The notes under the pieces were generated by a model. The model saw only the letters and a list, made by a program, of their open reading frames with translations. It made no database searches and was not told the origin of the DNA. A program made the position numbers and the translations under genes. 64,000 nucleotides of DNA from Psychrobacter luti (GTDB lineage Bacteria > Pseudomonadota > Gammaproteobacteria > Pseudomonadales > Moraxellaceae), in contig NZ_JACHXL010000007.1 in the NCBI RefSeq assembly GCF_014192115.1, positions 33,184 to 97,183 of the forward strand, written 5' to 3'. Numbering within the stretch: position 1 is the first letter of the stretch; each line of letters starts with the position of its first letter. Positions 8,569 to 17,695 of the stretch are shown here, piece by piece.

Positions 8569-8792
8569 GGCTTTAGTAAATATCCTTTATCTTGAAGAGT
8601 GCAGTGAAAAAGCTGCATATTCTGACTTTTATAACACGGCTAATTATAGCGTGAATCTAAAACTATCATAGTCTGCCGTTGTAAATATACCAATGGCAGT
8701 GTAATAAAAACTAAAAGATAAACGCGAGAACAATAATATAAGAAACGGCGCTATTTGGAAAAAACCCACAGACACTTAGTTCAATCTTTAAG

Positions 8793-8822
8793 TTAACTAT
8801 AAAAAATACTTGTATTTATACT
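8793..8822 (+). promoter_or_regulatory. nadA-nadB promoter
   Basis: A -35 TTAACT (8793-8798) and a -10 TATACT (8817-8822) with an 18-bp spacer. The -10 box lies inside the palindrome 8816-8836. The start would be about 95 nt before the nadA ATG chosen here. Confidence 0.55.
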
Positions 8823-8836
8823 CAAAATGAGCATAA
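8816..8836. promoter_or_regulatory. putative NrtR operator at nadA
   Basis: A 21-bp palindrome: TTATACTCA, then AAA, then TGAGCATAA. Eight of nine arm positions are symmetric. It shares 17 identical bases with the nadC site and covers the -10 box of the nadA promoter. NrtR binding is an inference from gene context. Confidence 0.78.
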
Positions 8837-8922
8837 TTAAAACACTTTATTCATTCACCCTGTTTAACAGTCTTATTTCTAACGACACCTCATTTGTCGT
8901 TAATGCACTAAAGGTTACACTT

Positions 8923-10062
8923 ATGAAGACTTATCCCTATGACGCGCCCATCATGAGCAATGACAATCGCATTGCGACTCAAATGAACATCGAATATGCC
9001 AAAGCTAAAATACCTGCAGACCTGCCGCGTGCGGAACGTCTCGCAGTTGAAGATAATATTAAGCAGCTATTAAAAGATAATAATGCCGTATTAGTTGCCC
9101 ATTACTACGTCGACCCTTTTATCCAAGACTTAGCATTAGCAACGGGTGGCTGTGTTGGTGACTCATTAGAGATGGCACGCTTTGGGCAAGCGCATAGTGC
9201 GCAAACCTTAGTCGTCGCTGGCGTACGCTTTATGGGTGAATCGGCAAAAATATTAAGTATGGAAAAGACAGTACTCATGCCAGACTTGGAAGCTGAGTGT
9301 TCGCTTGATTTAGGCTGCCCTGCTGATGAGTTTTCCGCATTTTGTGATGCCCATCCTGAGCGTACCGTGGTGGTTTATGCCAACACTAGTGCTGCGGTCA
9401 AAGCTCGTGCTGATTGGGTTGTGACCTCTTCCGTTGGTATCGATATCGTGCGTCATCTGCATGCGCAAGGCGAGCCTATCATTTGGGGCCCTGACCGTCA
9501 TTTGGGTAAATACATCGCGCAAGAGACTGGCGCCGATATGCTGCTTTGGCAAGGGTCTTGCTTGGTTCATAACGAGTTTAAAGCAACTGAGCTGCTGCAA
9601 TTAAAAGAAGAGCATCCAAACGCTAAAGTATTGGTACATCCTGAGTCGCCTGATAGCGTAGTCGCGCTTGCCGACGTGGTTGGCTCGACCAGTAAGCTGT
9701 TGCAATCGACTTATGAGATGGATGCCGATACCTTTATCGTTGCCACAGATTTAGGTATCTTGCACGAGATGCAAAAGCGTTCGCCACACAAACGTTTCTT
9801 AGCTGCCCCGACCGCTGGTGAGAGCGCCAGTTGTAAAAGTTGTGCATTTTGCCCTTGGATGGCGATGAATGGCCTAAAAGGGATTGAGCAATGTCTGTCT
9901 CAGCGTAGCGGTGAAGTGCTCATGGCGCCTGAGCTCGCAGCAGCAGCTAGAAAACCATTACAACGCATGCTTGATTTTGCTGAAGCGCAAAAGCAACGGG
10001 TGACCGCGAGCGGTGACATTGTTAAAGACCGAGAATTATTTGCCAATGTTGGAGCAGCCTAA
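8923..10062 (+). CDS. nadA: quinolinate synthase
   Basis: 379 residues from the start chosen here. NadA condenses iminoaspartate with dihydroxyacetone phosphate to quinolinate using a [4Fe-4S] cluster. Conserved stretches include [27 protein letters not shown], split by its cluster Cys, then [42 protein letters not shown] (second Cys), HPESP, and [11 protein letters not shown] (third Cys). An ATG at 8827 in the same frame would add 32 residues, but it lies inside the promoter palindrome and the extra residues have no family match. The ATG at 8923 has AAGG 8 nt upstream. nadB follows with 1 bp between the stop and its ATG, so the two are one operon. Confidence 0.95.
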   Translation: MKTYPYDAPIMSNDNRIATQMNIEYAKAKIPADLPRAERLAVEDNIKQLLKDNNAVLVAHYYVDPFIQDLALATGGCVGDSLEMARFGQAHSAQTLVVAGVRFMGESAKILSMEKTVLMPDLEAECSLDLGCPADEFSAFCDAHPERTVVVYANTSAAVKARADWVVTSSVGIDIVRHLHAQGEPIIWGPDRHLGKYIAQETGADMLLWQGSCLVHNEFKATELLQLKEEHPNAKVLVHPESPDSVVALADVVGSTSKLLQSTYEMDADTFIVATDLGILHEMQKRSPHKRFLAAPTAGESASCKSCAFCPWMAMNGLKGIEQCLSQRSGEVLMAPELAAAARKPLQRMLDFAEAQKQRVTASGDIVKDRELFANVGAA

Positions 10063-10063
10063 T

Positions 10064-11959
10064 ATGAGCGAGGCCTGGTCAGCGGATAAGGTAACTTCAA
10101 ATAATGCTGAGGATACTGTCCAGACAGACGTCCTTATCATTGGTGCTGGTCTTGCAGGACTAAGCACTGCTCTCGCTTTGCCAACATCGCTAAGTGTGAC
10201 AGTACTAAGTAAAGCAGCAATGGACGTTTGCTCAAGCCATTATGCCCAAGGCGGAATTGCAGCCAGCTTAGATAAGAATGACCGTGTCGCTGATCATATC
10301 GCTGATACGCTAGTCGCTGGTGCAGGATTATGTGAGACTGATAATACCACTAATATCCTCAGCGCTGGACAGCAAGCCGTACAGTGGCTGTGTGAGCAAG
10401 GCGTACCTTTTACTCGGATTCCGCAACAAGAAAGCCAGCCATATAATAATGTAAATCCTTTAGCGGCATTACAGACTAGCAATTTGCATCTGACCAAAGA
10501 AGGCGGCCATGGGTGCCGACGGGTGGCGCATGCTGATGATGCAACCGGTCGACATATTATGGAAGCATTGACTCTAAAAGCACAAGCTGCATCCAATATT
10601 ACTATCTTGCCCTACTATGAAGCACTGAACCTTTTAAAAAACAGCGATAGCCAATGCCACGGTGCGCTTGTTTTTGACTATCACAATCAACGTAAGCTCA
10701 ACTTTCATAGTCGCGCCGTCGTATTGGCAAGTGGCGGTTTAGGACAGTTATTTAAGCGTGCCAGTGCGCCGAATGTCTGTGTCGGCGATGGTGTGATGAT
10801 GGCATGGCAAGCGGGTTGCCGCTTAGCCAATTTAGAGTTTATTCAATTTCACCCGACCGGCTTAGCCTTAGATGACAGTAGCTTTCTAATATCCGAAGCA
10901 CTGCGCGGTGAAGGTGGACGGTTGTATTGTCCGCAAACGGGCAAGCGTTTTATGCTCGATGTTGATAAGCGTGCAGAACTGGCACCGCGCGATATCGTTG
11001 CCCGAGCGATTGCTGAGCAAATTAACAGAAATGGACTTGGTTACGTCAATCTTGATGTCAGTCACTTACCAGCGGAATTTTTGCAAGGGCATTTTCCGCA
11101 GATTTATCAAACACTATCAGACTTCGGTATCGATATTACTACTGACCCTATTCCAGTTGCCCCTACTGCTCATTATAGCTGTGGCGGTGTAGTGACATCT
11201 GCTAACGGTTTGACCGATGTAGCAGGGCTTTATGCTGCTGGCGAAGTCGCTTATACAGGTCTACATGGTGCAAATCGCTTAGCGAGTAATTCACTTTTGG
11301 AGTGCGTGGTCATTGGGCGCAATATTGCTACAGACTTACCGAGCTATTTAGCAGCAATAGAAAATTTAGAAACAACTTCACTTCATGCTAATGTAAATTA
11401 TTTAATTCAAGATATTTGGATAGCGCCAACGCTTAAAGATAGTCAGCGCATTACTTTGCCATCGTCTGTTGAGTATGAAAGTAATTGTAATGACAATCAC
11501 AACGTCAATATGAATGTTGATATCAATGGAATAACCGCAGAATTAAAAGCTTTGATGACCTCTCATATGGGCATTACCCGTGATGCTCAGCAGTTAGAAC
11601 AAGCGCTTTTACAAATAAAACAATGGCAACAACAACTTAACGGCTACGACTCTAATCAACTAGATATCGACAATAAAAACAATGCTATTATTTTGAATGA
11701 GCTACCCTACTTTCAATTAGCAAGACAATTACAATTAGCAACTTTGATTATTCAATCTGCTTACCAGCGCCATGAGAGCCGCGGTGGACATTACCGAAAA
11801 GACTATCCTAACTTAGCAAGCACACCTCGAACGAGCGTTATTGAGCCTCTCTTAAAGCAATCAAATGAGCAGAATCTTTGCATAGATCAATCTGTGGAAC
11901 AGAGTCAAAGCCACCTTTCTTTAATTAACAAAGATGATGCATTGGCAGTTGGCTGCTAA
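10064..11959 (+). CDS. nadB: L-aspartate oxidase
   Basis: 631 residues against about 540 in E. coli. NadB oxidises L-aspartate to iminoaspartate with FAD and hands it to NadA. Seen: FAD motif GAGLAGLSTAL, SSHYAQGGIAAS, EGGHGCRRVAHADDATGRH, FIQFHPTGL, EALRGEGG and the late ANRLASNSLLECVV. The extra length is a poorly conserved, Asn-rich region in the C-terminal helical domain (around residues 455-495, including NCNDNHNVNMNVDING) and a tail after RGGHYRKDYP. The start has GGAG 9 nt upstream; in-frame starts at 10013 and 10046 lie inside nadA and are less likely. Co-transcribed with nadA under the putative NrtR site. Confidence 0.94.
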   Translation: MSEAWSADKVTSNNAEDTVQTDVLIIGAGLAGLSTALALPTSLSVTVLSKAAMDVCSSHYAQGGIAASLDKNDRVADHIADTLVAGAGLCETDNTTNILSAGQQAVQWLCEQGVPFTRIPQQESQPYNNVNPLAALQTSNLHLTKEGGHGCRRVAHADDATGRHIMEALTLKAQAASNITILPYYEALNLLKNSDSQCHGALVFDYHNQRKLNFHSRAVVLASGGLGQLFKRASAPNVCVGDGVMMAWQAGCRLANLEFIQFHPTGLALDDSSFLISEALRGEGGRLYCPQTGKRFMLDVDKRAELAPRDIVARAIAEQINRNGLGYVNLDVSHLPAEFLQGHFPQIYQTLSDFGIDITTDPIPVAPTAHYSCGGVVTSANGLTDVAGLYAAGEVAYTGLHGANRLASNSLLECVVIGRNIATDLPSYLAAIENLETTSLHANVNYLIQDIWIAPTLKDSQRITLPSSVEYESNCNDNHNVNMNVDINGITAELKALMTSHMGITRDAQQLEQALLQIKQWQQQLNGYDSNQLDIDNKNNAIILNELPYFQLARQLQLATLIIQSAYQRHESRGGHYRKDYPNLASTPRTSVIEPLLKQSNEQNLCIDQSVEQSQSHLSLINKDDALAVGC

Positions 11960-12082
11960 TCCGCAATAAACTGGCGCATTCATGTCGAATTTTGCTTGGG
12001 GATTGTCCGTATTGATAGCCTGATATGATACAATCTCCAGCTTCCTAAAAACGCCTTGTTACAAAATGACGAGCCTGCTGAC

Positions 12083-12994
12083 ATGCAAAGCCTGATTACC
12101 CTTGTTTTGGTATTAATGCCAATGTTTATTGGTTTTGCCATCCCCTCCAATCCCAAAATGACCAAGCTTGCTGATAAAGGCTTGTCTTACTTGGTCTTTG
12201 TTATCTTAGCCCTTATCGGTATTGAGCTATCACAAGTCGAAGGGCTGGGCAGTCAGATAGGTGAAATCGCACTTTATGTCACGATATTGTCTATATTGAC
12301 AATTGGCACTGGCTTGTTTGCCCTGATGTTATTCGATCATCTGCGTCCATGGCACGCCAAAAAGCCCAGCGTTAAATCCAAAGAGCATCGTGTCAGTATT
12401 CGTGGCAGCTTGGCGCAAGTAATTTGTGTGGTGATTGGCATGGTAATCGGCTATTTCTTACCAGCTGATTATATGCCGCCTGAAAACACCATGACCGCAA
12501 TGCTGATGGTATTAATCTTACTGGTCGGCATTGGGTTAAAAGGCTCAGGCATTACCCTTAAAGAGGTACTACTCAATAAACGTGGCGTTGAGATGAGTAT
12601 TATCTTTACGCTATCGATATTGGTTGGCGGGCTTATTTTTGCGCTGATGTTCACCGATGTGTCATGGACGAAAGGCTTGGCACTGGCATCTGGGTTTGGT
12701 TGGTATTCGCTATCAGCGATTATCATGACTGATGCTTATGGCGCCGTTTGGGGCAGTGTGGCGCTATTTAACGACTTAATACGTGAGTTCTTTGCGCTAT
12801 TATTTATTCCCGTCTTTATGCGTAAATATCCATCAGCAGCGGTAGGACTTGGCGGCGCGACCAGTTTAGACTTTACCCTGCCTATTATTCAACAATCTGG
12901 CGGCTTAAAAGTCGTACCACTAGCGATTAGTTTTGGCTTTATTATTAATATCGTCTCGCCAGTGCTGATGGTGTTGTTTTCGTCGTTGGGGTAA
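12083..12994 (+). CDS. lysO: LysO family lysine exporter
   Basis: 303 residues with about eight hydrophobic segments, matching LysO (YbjE, DUF340) in length and layout. The N-terminal part (PMFIGFAIPSNPKMTKLADKGLSYLVFVILALIGIEL, divided between two helices) and the C-terminal part (LASGFGWYSLSAIIMTDAYG, then GATSLDFTLPIIQQSGG) are family hallmarks; the acidic residue in the latter membrane part is typical. It should export lysine and toxic analogues across the inner membrane. A TTG at 12056 would add nine residues, but homologues begin near the ATG at 12083. It follows nadB by 123 bp and is convergent with the lipoprotein genes. No strong terminator is seen after it. Confidence 0.85.
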   Translation: MQSLITLVLVLMPMFIGFAIPSNPKMTKLADKGLSYLVFVILALIGIELSQVEGLGSQIGEIALYVTILSILTIGTGLFALMLFDHLRPWHAKKPSVKSKEHRVSIRGSLAQVICVVIGMVIGYFLPADYMPPENTMTAMLMVLILLVGIGLKGSGITLKEVLLNKRGVEMSIIFTLSILVGGLIFALMFTDVSWTKGLALASGFGWYSLSAIIMTDAYGAVWGSVALFNDLIREFFALLFIPVFMRKYPSAAVGLGGATSLDFTLPIIQQSGGLKVVPLAISFGFIINIVSPVLMVLFSSLG

Positions 12995-13030
12995 GTATAA
13001 GTTTTAAAGATTGATGAAAATCAGTCGTTA

Positions 13031-13747
13031 TTATTCAAACCGCTCACAATGCTTGGCGTACTCACCGTATCTTCTTATAGAAGACACATATTCGAGATTC
13101 TCTAAGTCATACACTTCACTACTTGCCATTAAAGTTGCGCGGCGTTGTTTTGCCTCAAGACCTTTCAGATTAAGCGCTCTAAAACTAGGGTTTATATAAT
13201 CGGTATCTTTAACCAATAATTTATTTGAACACTCATAAGTACGGATACGCTTAGCATCGATATTATGTTGCAATACTAAATTAGTCTTAATAATTAGCGC
13301 GAGATTGCGTGATAAAGAATCGAAACCAAAAGTCACTAAAGCATCTTCATCTATTTCATTTGTAGCTGCATGACCAAAAATAAAAACACTGGCTTCTGGA
13401 TACTCATTGATTTTTTCTGCCATTTTTGTGACTTCTGAATCATAAATAGCAGGTAATTGAATACTCATCGATGGAAAAAATCCACTAAACTCCATTTCCA
13501 GTGCTTCGCCTCCCTCAATTATTATTTCACAGCCTTTAGCATCAACCACTACGTAAGGTCGCGTTTCAGGACACTCATCTATAGTATCAGGCACACCATC
13601 GCCATCTGAATCTATCTCTGCTTGCATTGTACTGATATTTTCATGTTGAGGTATATCCTTAGACGGCGCAGTTGTAGTGGTTTGACACGCTGATAACGCT
13701 AAAGAACTACAAAAAACAGTGCTGGCTAGATAGAAATTTAGTTTCAT
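13031..13747 (-). CDS. OmpA-like lipoprotein with degenerate peptidoglycan-binding motif
   Basis: 238 residues. Signal peptide with lipobox LSAC (Cys21), so an outer-membrane lipoprotein is expected. Residues 46-60 (DSDGDGVPDTIDECP) are a thrombospondin-3-type calcium repeat as found in OmpA/OprF proteins. The following region aligns with the OmpA C-terminal domain of the neighbouring gene, but the peptidoglycan residues are gone: GHAAT where GHTD is usual, and LSRNLALII (145-153) in place of LSxxRAxxV, with Leu149 at the Arg position. A C-terminal extension of about 40 residues is unique. It probably arose by duplication of the gene at 13820-14416 and has diverged. No clear ribosome site is visible, so translation may be weak or coupled. 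Confidence 0.8.
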   Translation of the reverse strand: MKLNFYLASTVFCSSLALSACQTTTTAPSKDIPQHENISTMQAEIDSDGDGVPDTIDECPETRPYVVVDAKGCEIIIEGGEALEMEFSGFFPSMSIQLPAIYDSEVTKMAEKINEYPEASVFIFGHAATNEIDEDALVTFGFDSLSRNLALIIKTNLVLQHNIDAKRIRTYECSNKLLVKDTDYINPSFRALNLKGLEAKQRRATLMASSEVYDLENLEYVSSIRRYGEYAKHCERFE

Positions 13748-13819
13748 ATCGAATTGGAGTACTTATTCCAATTAGACTTTATGAGTTGCCTCGAATCGTT
13801 TTAATAATAGAGTTGTTTT

Positions 13820-14416
13820 TTATTCCTGAGGTTCAGACGCAATCGCATATACGCGCCGGTTCAACATATTGCCCTCTTCACTATCAGACGGCGCAATCGG
13901 TCTTCTTGCACCATACTCAGTCGCCGTGATGCGCTCAGAGGCAATGTTATATTTCGATATTAAATAATTTTTAACCTTATTCGCTCTGTCTTGCGCCAAG
14001 GCATTCGCTTCGTGTATAGAGGCGCTATCGACTTCGGTTCTTGAATTATGACCTTCAATCAATATGGTAGCGGTTTTATACTCTTGCAATTTCATTCCTA
14101 CCTTATCAAGCTCGGCTTGATACTTTGGCGACAGCTCACTGCTATATTTATCAAAAAAGGCACGATACTCCATTTTTAAACCAACCCCAGGCATCGTAAA
14201 AGGGCAGCCTCTGTCATCTACTACTACGTTTTCTGGCGTATTCGGGCACTGATCTAACTTATCAGGAACGCTATCGCCGTCGCTATCCGAATTAATCACA
14301 ACCATTGGCATATTGATAGTTTGACTTGCTTGATTAGATAAATCAGCCGTTTGACAACCTGTCAGCGCTAATACACCTATCATCATCGGCGCTATTGTCC
14401 ATAATTTAACGTTCAT
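13820..14416 (-). CDS. OmpA family lipoprotein
   Basis: 198 residues with lipobox LTGC (Cys21). Next comes a calcium-type repeat (SDSDGDSVPDKLDQCP, 43-58), then an OmpA-like domain (about 78-195) that should hold the outer membrane to peptidoglycan. The conserved Arg of the diaminopimelate site is kept (LAQDRANKV, Arg144) and the end has the usual NRRVYA. The Asp of GHTD is replaced (GHNS, 122-125), so binding may be altered. The start has AGGAAGAG a few bases upstream. It is 27 bp after the UbiI-like gene and may be read from the same transcript, though function links are not evident. Confidence 0.85.
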   Translation of the reverse strand: MNVKLWTIAPMMIGVLALTGCQTADLSNQASQTINMPMVVINSDSDGDSVPDKLDQCPNTPENVVVDDRGCPFTMPGVGLKMEYRAFFDKYSSELSPKYQAELDKVGMKLQEYKTATILIEGHNSRTEVDSASIHEANALAQDRANKVKNYLISKYNIASERITATEYGARRPIAPSDSEEGNMLNRRVYAIASEPQE

Positions 14417-14443
14417 ATTTTACTCTTCCTTAAGTCTAAAATC

Positions 14444-15736
14444 CTAAACCCCACTCGCCTGCTTGGCAAACAACCGCATCAAGGGTTTGATTTTGCTGAC
14501 GCGATACATACCTTCATTGCGAAGTTGTTGAATCGGACGCATCTGAGCCAGCGAGCCGGCAAATAGCCAATTAAGCGCCGAAAAACTGTGCATCATCAGA
14601 CTATTATGCGGACGACGCAGACGCTCATAGCTACGCAAGGTTTGGTTCGTACCCCACAGTTTGTTGCCACTGCGCGCATAGTCATGGATGAGTTGTTCGC
14701 TTAACGCTTTCACATCGAGCATACCCAAATTCAGCCCCTGACCTGCCAACGGATGCACGCCATGTGCGGCGTCCCCAATTAATACTAAATTATCGGCGAC
14801 GTAGCTTTTTGCTTGCTGCGCTGCTAATGGAAAGCTGGCGATGGATTCAATCTCGCGGATAGCGCCCAGCTCATAATTACTGGCAGCAGCCAATTTATCA
14901 GCGATATAGCGAGGCGATTCTTCCAACAATGCCAACGCTTGGTTGCGCGGTAATGTCCATACAATCGACTGCCAGTGTTGCGGATTGGCTTTATCTTCAT
15001 CCGTGATATCGGCTAACGGCAATAATGCCAATGTACCTGTCGGCAGCATGGCTTGACGGGCGGTTGCTCGATGTGGCTTATCAGTTTGAATGGCGCAGCA
15101 AATCGCCGTTTGATTATAATCAAGCACATCCAGCTCAATTGCCGCCTGCTTACGCACAAACGAGCCACGACCGTCAGCACCAACCAATAAACGCGCGTCA
15201 ATCACAGTGTCATTATCTAAGGTCACACGGTAACCTTGCGCGCTACCAAGCCAATCCATATCGACAACCTTCTGCCCATCGATAACGGTTAGATATTGAC
15301 TGACATCAGAAGCAGATAAACGCTGCCACAGTGCATATTCGATAACTGCTGGCTCAACCATACTGCCGAGCATTTTTGTCTCAGAGTTTTGATTGCTGTT
15401 ACTGCTGTCATTACTATTATTAGCATCATCACTATCGCCGAACAGTAACTCGCCTCTACCGTTTAGCTGCCAAACCTGCATCTGTGAATAATCGGCTTTA
15501 CGCTCTGATGCCGCTATCTTTTGCCAAGCGCCCACATCTTTGAGTAAATTAATACTGGCAAGGCTTAATGCATAAACACGCGCATCCCGCTTGCCAAGCA
15601 CTTGCCGCCAATCTGATTCATCACGTTGCGGGCGCGCATCAATGATGGTCACTGGCATTTCAGCTTGCGCCAGTTTTAGCGCAAGGGTTGCACCGACGAT
15701 ACCGCCACCGATAATGAGCGTATGGTTATTTTTCAT
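14444..15736 (-). CDS. UbiI/VisC-like FAD-dependent ubiquinone biosynthesis hydroxylase
   Basis: 430 residues of the UbiH/COQ6 monooxygenase family, which adds hydroxyl groups to the ubiquinone ring. Seen: FAD fingerprint GGGIVGATLALKLA (10-23), GKRDARVYALSLASINLL, the VEPAVIEYALWQRL segment typical of UbiI/UbiF, VGADGRGSFVR, and LIGDAAHGVHPLAGQGLNLGM near the C-terminal third. Compared with UbiI it carries an Asn/Ser-rich insert (about 15380-15435). It is closer to UbiI/UbiF than to UbiH, but which ring carbon it modifies cannot be read from sequence. AAAGGATG precedes ATG. It lies 107 bp after ubiH, as in the ubiH-visC pairs of other gammaproteobacteria. Confidence 0.85.
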   Translation of the reverse strand: MKNNHTLIIGGGIVGATLALKLAQAEMPVTIIDARPQRDESDWRQVLGKRDARVYALSLASINLLKDVGAWQKIAASERKADYSQMQVWQLNGRGELLFGDSDDANNSNDSSNSNQNSETKMLGSMVEPAVIEYALWQRLSASDVSQYLTVIDGQKVVDMDWLGSAQGYRVTLDNDTVIDARLLVGADGRGSFVRKQAAIELDVLDYNQTAICCAIQTDKPHRATARQAMLPTGTLALLPLADITDEDKANPQHWQSIVWTLPRNQALALLEESPRYIADKLAAASNYELGAIREIESIASFPLAAQQAKSYVADNLVLIGDAAHGVHPLAGQGLNLGMLDVKALSEQLIHDYARSGNKLWGTNQTLRSYERLRRPHNSLMMHSFSALNWLFAGSLAQMRPIQQLRNEGMYRVSKIKPLMRLFAKQASGV

Positions 15737-15843
15737 AAAACATCCTTTGTCACGTTATTCATGCTATCCGCTCATATTTATGTGGTTTAGCAGCAGCTGA
15801 AATTATAAATTTTATTTGCTTAATAACTTACCAGTATTTTGAA

Positions 15844-17190
15844 CTAAGATTTTAAGCCCATCGCATAGTTGGCAATCAATGGTTTAATGTTTGGCAGTTT
15901 ATCAAAGGCAACCAAAGCCACGTTACGTGCCAGCTTCACTGCTGGGTTTGGGTGCGTAAAGCCATGCACGACGGCATCACAAAAGCGAATGACGCGTTTT
16001 TGGTCGGTTTGACGGGCTTTTTCATAGCGTTTTAGCAAAGTAGGATTACCAATGTCTTCGCCTTTTAGCACTTGCCGACTCATCATTTGCGCCAGTACAT
16101 GGGCATCGCGCATACATAGGTTAAAACCTTGCCCAGCGACCGGATGCAAGGTGTGAGCTGCATTGCCCATGATGACGCAGCGACCGTCGACTTGCTTATC
16201 AGCCAACACTCGCGTTAATGGATAAGCGCCGCGACGACCGGCTTTTTTAAACGTACCAGCGCGCGCGCCAAAGGCTTGCTGCAATGTGGCTAAGAAATGC
16301 ACATCATCTTCTAGGTATTTATCTTCTTCACCCGTTGGGCACACCCAGACTACCGAACGCCGATAGCCCTCTTGGTACTCATCATTGCCGTCGCCTTCTG
16401 GATCGGTCAATGGCAACACCGCAAGCGGCCCTGCCGGACTAAATCGCTCAATGGCGATATGTTCATGTGGCTTGTCTGTCTCTACCACACCGACGATAGC
16501 AGCCTGCTGATAATCATAAGTCGTAGTACTGATACCTAATAGCTGACGCACAGTAGAATCACGACCATCACAGGCAACCAAAATGCTGGCCTGCAATTGC
16601 TGCTCATGCTCCTCTTCACCGTAATAGCTAAAGCTTAAGGTCACTCCATCGCTTTGTTGGTCAACTGCTATCACATTGGCATTATCAATCAGTGTAATTA
16701 ATGGTTCTTGCTGGGCCGCGAGCAACAGCTTACGTCCAAGCCACGCATTTTCCATCACTTGACCAAATGACTCAACCTGCTCCTCAGCTTTATTTAATTG
16801 CGCACGTCCAAAGCTACCTTGCTCGCTAATCTGTACCGCATCAATACGGCAAGCATGGCTTTGTAGCTCATCCCATAGCCCAATCTCTTGGTAAATCTGT
16901 ACCGTACGCCGTGATAGCGCGGTATTGCGACTGTCTAAATAATGGCTACGCTTAGCATCATCATTAGGACTAATGGTTGGATAGCTATTTTTTTCCAGCA
17001 AGGTACTGGCGATACCATGATGGGCAAGTAACAATGCAAACGACAAACCGACATGCCCGCCGCCCGCAATAAGTACTTGCTGTTCAGTCATAGCAGCTTT
17101 ATTAACATGGCTAGTTTTAACATGGCTAGTTTTAATATGGCTAGATTTAATATGATTATTTTTTGACAAATTTGCTTCAGTATTTTGCAT
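15844..17190 (-). CDS. ubiH: 2-octaprenyl-6-methoxyphenol hydroxylase UbiH
   Basis: 448 residues. The FAD motif GGGHVGLSFALLLA lies at about 42-55, then SRNTALSRRTVQIYQEIGLW, ISEQGSFG, VACDGRDSTVR, IERFSPAGPLAVLPL and MGNAAHTLHPVAGQGFNLCMRD. These follow UbiH instead of UbiI (GQVMENAWLGRKL, end with FDKLPNIKPLIANYAMGL). UbiH hydroxylates the ring in aerobic ubiquinone synthesis. The first ~33 residues are outside the family: they contain a five-residue motif repeated about four times (K-T-S-H-V/I). ATG at 17190 has AGGA 9 nt upstream, while the alternative ATG at 17091 has no good site, so the leader is probably translated. Confidence 0.88.
   Translation of the reverse strand: MQNTEANLSKNNHIKSSHIKTSHVKTSHVNKAAMTEQQVLIAGGGHVGLSFALLLAHHGIASTLLEKNSYPTISPNDDAKRSHYLDSRNTALSRRTVQIYQEIGLWDELQSHACRIDAVQISEQGSFGRAQLNKAEEQVESFGQVMENAWLGRKLLLAAQQEPLITLIDNANVIAVDQQSDGVTLSFSYYGEEEHEQQLQASILVACDGRDSTVRQLLGISTTTYDYQQAAIVGVVETDKPHEHIAIERFSPAGPLAVLPLTDPEGDGNDEYQEGYRRSVVWVCPTGEEDKYLEDDVHFLATLQQAFGARAGTFKKAGRRGAYPLTRVLADKQVDGRCVIMGNAAHTLHPVAGQGFNLCMRDAHVLAQMMSRQVLKGEDIGNPTLLKRYEKARQTDQKRVIRFCDAVVHGFTHPNPAVKLARNVALVAFDKLPNIKPLIANYAMGLKS
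17104..17163. repeat. 15-bp tandem repeat in the ubiH leader
   Basis: Four head-to-tail copies of a 15-bp unit (AACATGGCTAGTTTT; copies 1 and 2 identical, copy 3 with two changes, copy 4 degenerate). Because 15 is a multiple of three, gain or loss of copies keeps ubiH in frame. Confidence 0.8.
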
Positions 17191-17695
17191 GGTTATTATT
17201 CCTAATCTGACCCTTTTAACACACTACTAGACGTAATGAATATGCACTCAAAAATGTTATTTTTTTAGAAAATTTATCGTTCTCTGACGCTTTTTAACTT
17301 GGCTTTTATACCGCCATTATCTAAGCACTAGATTACCACAAATTACACAAACTTCCGTGTCCTTCACTATAGGTATAACGCTGGCTTAACCTTTAAGACC
17401 TCTTATGGTCACAAATCAGAATATTGATAGCAGGAGTAGCAAACTCTAGGATTGCAATCGTCATACAAAACAAAGCTATCCACCTCTGTCTATGGCTTGA
17501 AATTTAAAAACTATCAACCATAATGGAAGTAAGATATTTACTTGTCATCACCCATATAATCAATAACTATTTTTCCGTCATTTTTACTTTTATTTTCTAA
17601 AAGCTATAAAACTTTACTGACTATTTTATCTATTAAGCCCGCTCACCTATTAAAACCTACCAATAGTAGCGGGCACCTAATACAAGGATAATCGC
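17191..17695. other. intergenic region between divergent ubiH and ybeZ
   Basis: 505 bp without a coding-like frame or RNA gene. It must hold the promoters of both divergent genes, but I cannot single out a convincing -35/-10 pair. Confidence 0.5.

Noticed and set aside
10013..10063. Earlier nadB start inside nadA
   Set aside because: It would overlap nadA by 50 bp and has no good ribosome site; ATG 10064 has GGAG at 9 nt.
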